A DNA stretch of 64,000 nucleotides. Source: Tolypothrix sp. FACHB-123 (GTDB lineage: Bacteria > Cyanobacteriota > Cyanobacteriia > Cyanobacteriales > Nostocaceae). Positions within the stretch are counted from its first letter, which is position 1, and each line of letters opens with the position of its first letter. The DNA is taken from assembly GCF_014697075.1 (NCBI RefSeq), contig NZ_JACJRE010000001.1:1-64000 (forward strand). Direction: 5' to 3'. The notes beneath the pieces were generated by a model. The model had not been told where the DNA came from, did no database searches, and saw only the letters and a list, made by a program, of their open reading frames with translations. The translations under genes and the position numbers were made by a program. This document shows positions 61,057 through 64,000 of the stretch, piece after piece.

Positions 61057-64000
61057 TTAATAGGGATTTTTCAAGTTTTTTGGCTTGTTGTGCAATTTTG
61101 ATAGATTACTACAGTCAGGAGATTTATTGAAGCTTTCTTGAGGTAAAGATGCAACTAATTCTACTTCTCCTTGGACATTTATTCTCCAACTGTTAGCAGC
61201 AATAATTAATTGTCTAATTTGCGGCAAGGTATTAGTTGCTTGATTGCGGCTCTCTGTAGTTGTAAAATCTCGCATATCGGACAAAAAAGTGAGTCCGCGA
61301 GCGGTTGTTGCTGGATCTGCGGGTAAACCACCTGTGCCGGTGATGGTAAAAGAATTACCCTCAGTTGCAGCACAACTAGCAACTATGCGATCGCTTGGAT
61401 CGGTAGGTTTATCTGCTAACTCTACCAACCCCGAACTCGGATCGATTTCTGGATTGTTAATTGATACAGTTCCCGAAACACCGAAAACTGAACTGGCTGT
61501 AATATCACTTCTAGAAGTAGGCTGTGCTTGAAACCCAGTTCCAAACAGGCTGGTAGCCGTAATCTTGACATTACCACCACGACCAAAGAAAGCGTTAGCT
61601 GTAATATCGCTATCTTCTGCGGGGACAGTGACGATAAAATTGGTGTCGATGGTAATGTTACCGCCGTCACCACCTGCACCCGCATTTCCCGCAGTGGTGG
61701 AAATCTCGCTTTCACGGCGTAACAATAATAAATCTGGTAATCTTAAACTAATATTCCCGCCATTGGTGCTGTCTGTTGCCGCAGAAATAAGCGCTTGATT
61801 GTCAAGAATTAATTTATTGGCTTGAATTTCAATATCGCCACCAGTTCCCGTACCTTGGCTATTAACAGAAATGGCTGCACCATCTTTAATCTCTACCAAT
61901 TCTGGATCGATGAAAATGCTACCGCTATTACCAGTAGAACCCGGAGTAGTATTAGAAAATAGACCTGTATTTGCACCTGAGAGTAAAACTCTATCTTTCG
62001 CGATAATTATGATATCGCCTGCTTTTCCCGCACTGGCGGTTAAGGCTTCTAACTGTGCGCCATTGGTAACAAATAAAGATGGGGTAGTAATTTCCAGCTT
62101 ACCGGCTTCTCCGGTTGCACCTTCTAATGTACCGACAAAAGCACCACTAGGATCAAACGGTTCTCCAGGATTACCATCAAAACTTACTGATTCACTGGCA
62201 TTAATAAAAATATTACCTGCATTACCAACAGAATTAGTACTAGAACTAATAAAAGCACCATTTTTCACTGTCAGTTGACCAGTTTTAATGGCAATATTGT
62301 TAGCATTACCTCGAGAACCGGGTAAGACTTCGCTGAGAATCGCGCTAGGAAGTACCACTGGTTCGGGAAAACCGGGGGGTGAAAATAAAACTGCACCATC
62401 AATAATCACGGATTTAGCAGATTCTATCTCGATTTTGCCTGCATTACCAATTCCCTCAGTGCTAGCTCTAATTTGCGCTCCCTGTTGTAGAGATAGGGAG
62501 CCAGTTTTAATTTTAATCATGCCGCCATTGCCTTGACCAGTATCCCTGACAACGCTACTAAAACCACTAAAAACTCCATCTAAAGTGCCGGTAAGAGCGA
62601 TCGCATCTGCCACATTTACGGTAACATTACCTGCATTACCTAAACCTCTAGTTTGCGAGAATACTTGACCTCCATTAGTAGCGACAAAGGTTTTGCTATT
62701 AATTTCTACATCCCCTGCATTTCCGCCAACTGCACTTCTTGTTTGAGTGGCGATAACAGAGTTATTTAAAGAAATTGTCTCAGCATTAACAATGACATTC
62801 CCAGCATTTCCCGCACGAGTAACGGTAGATAAATTGGCTTGATTTGCTTCTAAGGATTTAGCAGTAATTATTATGTTACCGCCAGTACCTGTGGCACTGC
62901 GACGCAAATTACTTTGCACAAAGTTACTCAAAGAAATTAAAGGAGCGTTGAGTGTAACATCGCCACCTTTACCAGCACTAAAAGCAGCCGTTTCAATAAA
63001 GGAACTGAATTGAGGTGCTGCTTCTTGAATAATCGCTGATTGACTTTTTAAGGTAATATTTCCGCCTACAGAACCGTAGGAAAAAATTTGCGCCCCAGCA
63101 GGCATAAAAATATTACTTTGAGCTAACAATGTAATATTGCCACCAGGGTTATTAAACACAGTATTACTATCCTCGTAAGCAGAAGCACCAAGAACTAGGG
63201 GGGTAATAATTTTCCCCTTGGAGTCAATGACTATATCACCGCCGCCAGCATCAGTAAATGTCTGAGCTAGAGATTTAATATTAATATCACCGGATAAATT
63301 AGGATTCGGTTGATACTGATTAGTTAAATATATTAATCCTCCTTGATTGATAATTTGATTGATAGTAATATTGGCATTGCTGGGATTACCATCTGTGCTG
63401 GTAGGAGGAGAAAAAACAGCACTATCTCCGGTAATTCCTATGGGATTAAAGGCAGTTGTTCCGGCTCTAATATCAACAGTTGGTTTGAGACTACCATTAA
63501 TGGAGACTTGAGTGACACCATCAGCTAAGGTAACTGTTTCATTAATAAAATTTGTATTATCAGGACTAGTAATATTTAAACTATCGATTGTGACGCTACC
63601 ACCTGCAAAAATGTGCAGAGAAGCACCTGTATAACTATTAAAACTAACATCGCCACTAGCGCGAATAATCGGATCGTCAGTACTAGCTAAATCTCCACCA
63701 TTACCATTGATTTGTTCGAGGCGAAAATTTCCACCAGTGGAAAATTTTGCATTTCCCCCAATAGCATTGGCGGAACGCAACAGCATATTATTACCTGCGA
63801 AAAAGCCACTATGAGGATGATTTAAGGCGAAAATGTCGATTTTATTGGCTTGGGCGAGTAATTTCTGCCCAGATGAGGCGATAAAAGGCTGATTGACGCT
63901 ATCTCTAATTTTTAAGGTATCGGTAGCTTGTAAAGTTAAATTATTCCCTGCTTGTAACTGTCCTTGCAAGTCGAGATTTTTACCCGCTAAAGTTAAATCT
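61057..64000 (-). CDS. Filamentous-haemagglutinin-like two-partner-secretion adhesin (partial, 5' end outside window)
   Basis: About 980 C-terminal residues of a large exported beta-helix protein are present, and the frame is open to the window edge. The sequence is a long series of GGNI/GNAG-type turns, for example GKGGDVTLNAPLISLSN and GGNIIITAKSLEAN, that build a right-handed beta-helix. The C-terminal region (IVASCAATEGNSFTITGTGGLPADP) is typical of cyanobacterial haemagglutinin-like proteins. The TPS secretion domain should lie beyond 64000, perhaps with its TpsB transporter. The CHAT gene follows 90 bp downstream. Confidence 0.9.
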   Translation of the reverse strand, partial: DLTLAGKNLDLQGQLQAGNNLTLQATDTLKIRDSVNQPFIASSGQKLLAQANKIDIFALNHPHSGFFAGNNMLLRSANAIGGNAKFSTGGNFRLEQINGNGGDLASTDDPIIRASGDVSFNSYTGASLHIFAGGSVTIDSLNITSPDNTNFINETVTLADGVTQVSINGSLKPTVDIRAGTTAFNPIGITGDSAVFSPPTSTDGNPSNANITINQIINQGGLIYLTNQYQPNPNLSGDINIKSLAQTFTDAGGGDIVIDSKGKIITPLVLGASAYEDSNTVFNNPGGNITLLAQSNIFMPAGAQIFSYGSVGGNITLKSQSAIIQEAAPQFSSFIETAAFSAGKGGDVTLNAPLISLSNFVQSNLRRSATGTGGNIIITAKSLEANQANLSTVTRAGNAGNVIVNAETISLNNSVIATQTRSAVGGNAGDVEINSKTFVATNGGQVFSQTRGLGNAGNVTVNVADAIALTGTLDGVFSGFSSVVRDTGQGNGGMIKIKTGSLSLQQGAQIRASTEGIGNAGKIEIESAKSVIIDGAVLFSPPGFPEPVVLPSAILSEVLPGSRGNANNIAIKTGQLTVKNGAFISSSTNSVGNAGNIFINASESVSFDGNPGEPFDPSGAFVGTLEGATGEAGKLEITTPSLFVTNGAQLEALTASAGKAGDIIIIAKDRVLLSGANTGLFSNTTPGSTGNSGSIFIDPELVEIKDGAAISVNSQGTGTGGDIEIQANKLILDNQALISAATDSTNGGNISLRLPDLLLLRRESEISTTAGNAGAGGDGGNITIDTNFIVTVPAEDSDITANAFFGRGGNVKITATSLFGTGFQAQPTSRSDITASSVFGVSGTVSINNPEIDPSSGLVELADKPTDPSDRIVASCAATEGNSFTITGTGGLPADPATTARGLTFLSDMRDFTTTESRNQATNTLPQIRQLIIAANSWRINVQGEVELVASLPQESFNKSPDCSNLSKLHNKPKNLKNPY

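Noticed and set aside
1-64000. tRNA or rRNA genes
   Set aside because: I looked for T-loop (GGTTCRA) words with acceptor stems on both strands and found none that fold; no rRNA-like stretch was seen.

Overview
The window comes from a filamentous, probably heterocyst-forming (Nostocales-type) cyanobacterium. It carries petC-petA for the cytochrome b6f complex, a helical carotenoid protein, ldpA and ycf45. GCGATCGC (HIP1) octamers are very frequent, and the gaps are full of heptanucleotide tandem repeats (STRR-like) and 21-nt palindromes. All calls were made by reading the sequence; no database was searched.

Layout. (1) 1-2124: the left end of a Tn7-like/type V-K CAST-type transposon, with tnsB and an array of TnsB-type binding motifs; the rest lies outside the window. 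(2) 2179-12413: a minus-strand bacteriocin export operon. A double-glycine CTB-type precursor is followed by a protein with two cyclic-nucleotide-binding-like domains, an HlyD-type adaptor, a C39 peptidase/ABC exporter and a second ABC protein, with small membrane proteins at either end. (3) 12563-18012: a carotenoid-binding HCP behind two strong terminators, a DUF6717 protein, a 40-bp tandem array and a large NACHT-HEAT STAND NTPase. (4) 18013-24190: GrpB-like and DUF427 proteins, then a second type I secretion pair whose ABC protein has a degenerate C39 domain. (5) 24739-29865: photosynthesis genes (Psb35-like, petA, petC), DUF3067, a b-type cytochrome, DUF3131 and a possible 33-residue protein. 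(6) 30609-36062: an orphan HicB, a TIGR04376-like coiled-coil protein, a shortened NrtB-like permease, and ycf45 with ldpA. (7) 36357-42534: a three-gene signalling operon (hybrid kinase, REC-GGDEF-EAL, REC-kinase). (8) 43091-54391: housekeeping genes (MOSC, lepB, pyrC, tsaE-yvcK, ruvC, a VanY-like peptidase, mnmG) and a patatin-like lipase. (9) 54411-64000: a possible 37-residue protein, a PilP/GspC-like membrane protein, a secreted glycosidase, a TPR-CHAT protein and a two-partner-secretion adhesin cut by the window end.

How the parts fit together. Genes in 2179-11731 form a complete exporter for a leader-cleaved peptide. The three signalling proteins are co-oriented, and the first two overlap by 4 bp. 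The TPR-CHAT gene directly follows the adhesin gene on the same strand. The features most worth a second look are the C-terminally short TnsB, the bacteriocin operon with its tandem cNMP-binding-like protein, the NACHT protein with near-identical repeats, two unannotated small ORFs, and intergenic-type repeats that have invaded coding sequences in frame (pyrC, ldpA, the C39 exporter).
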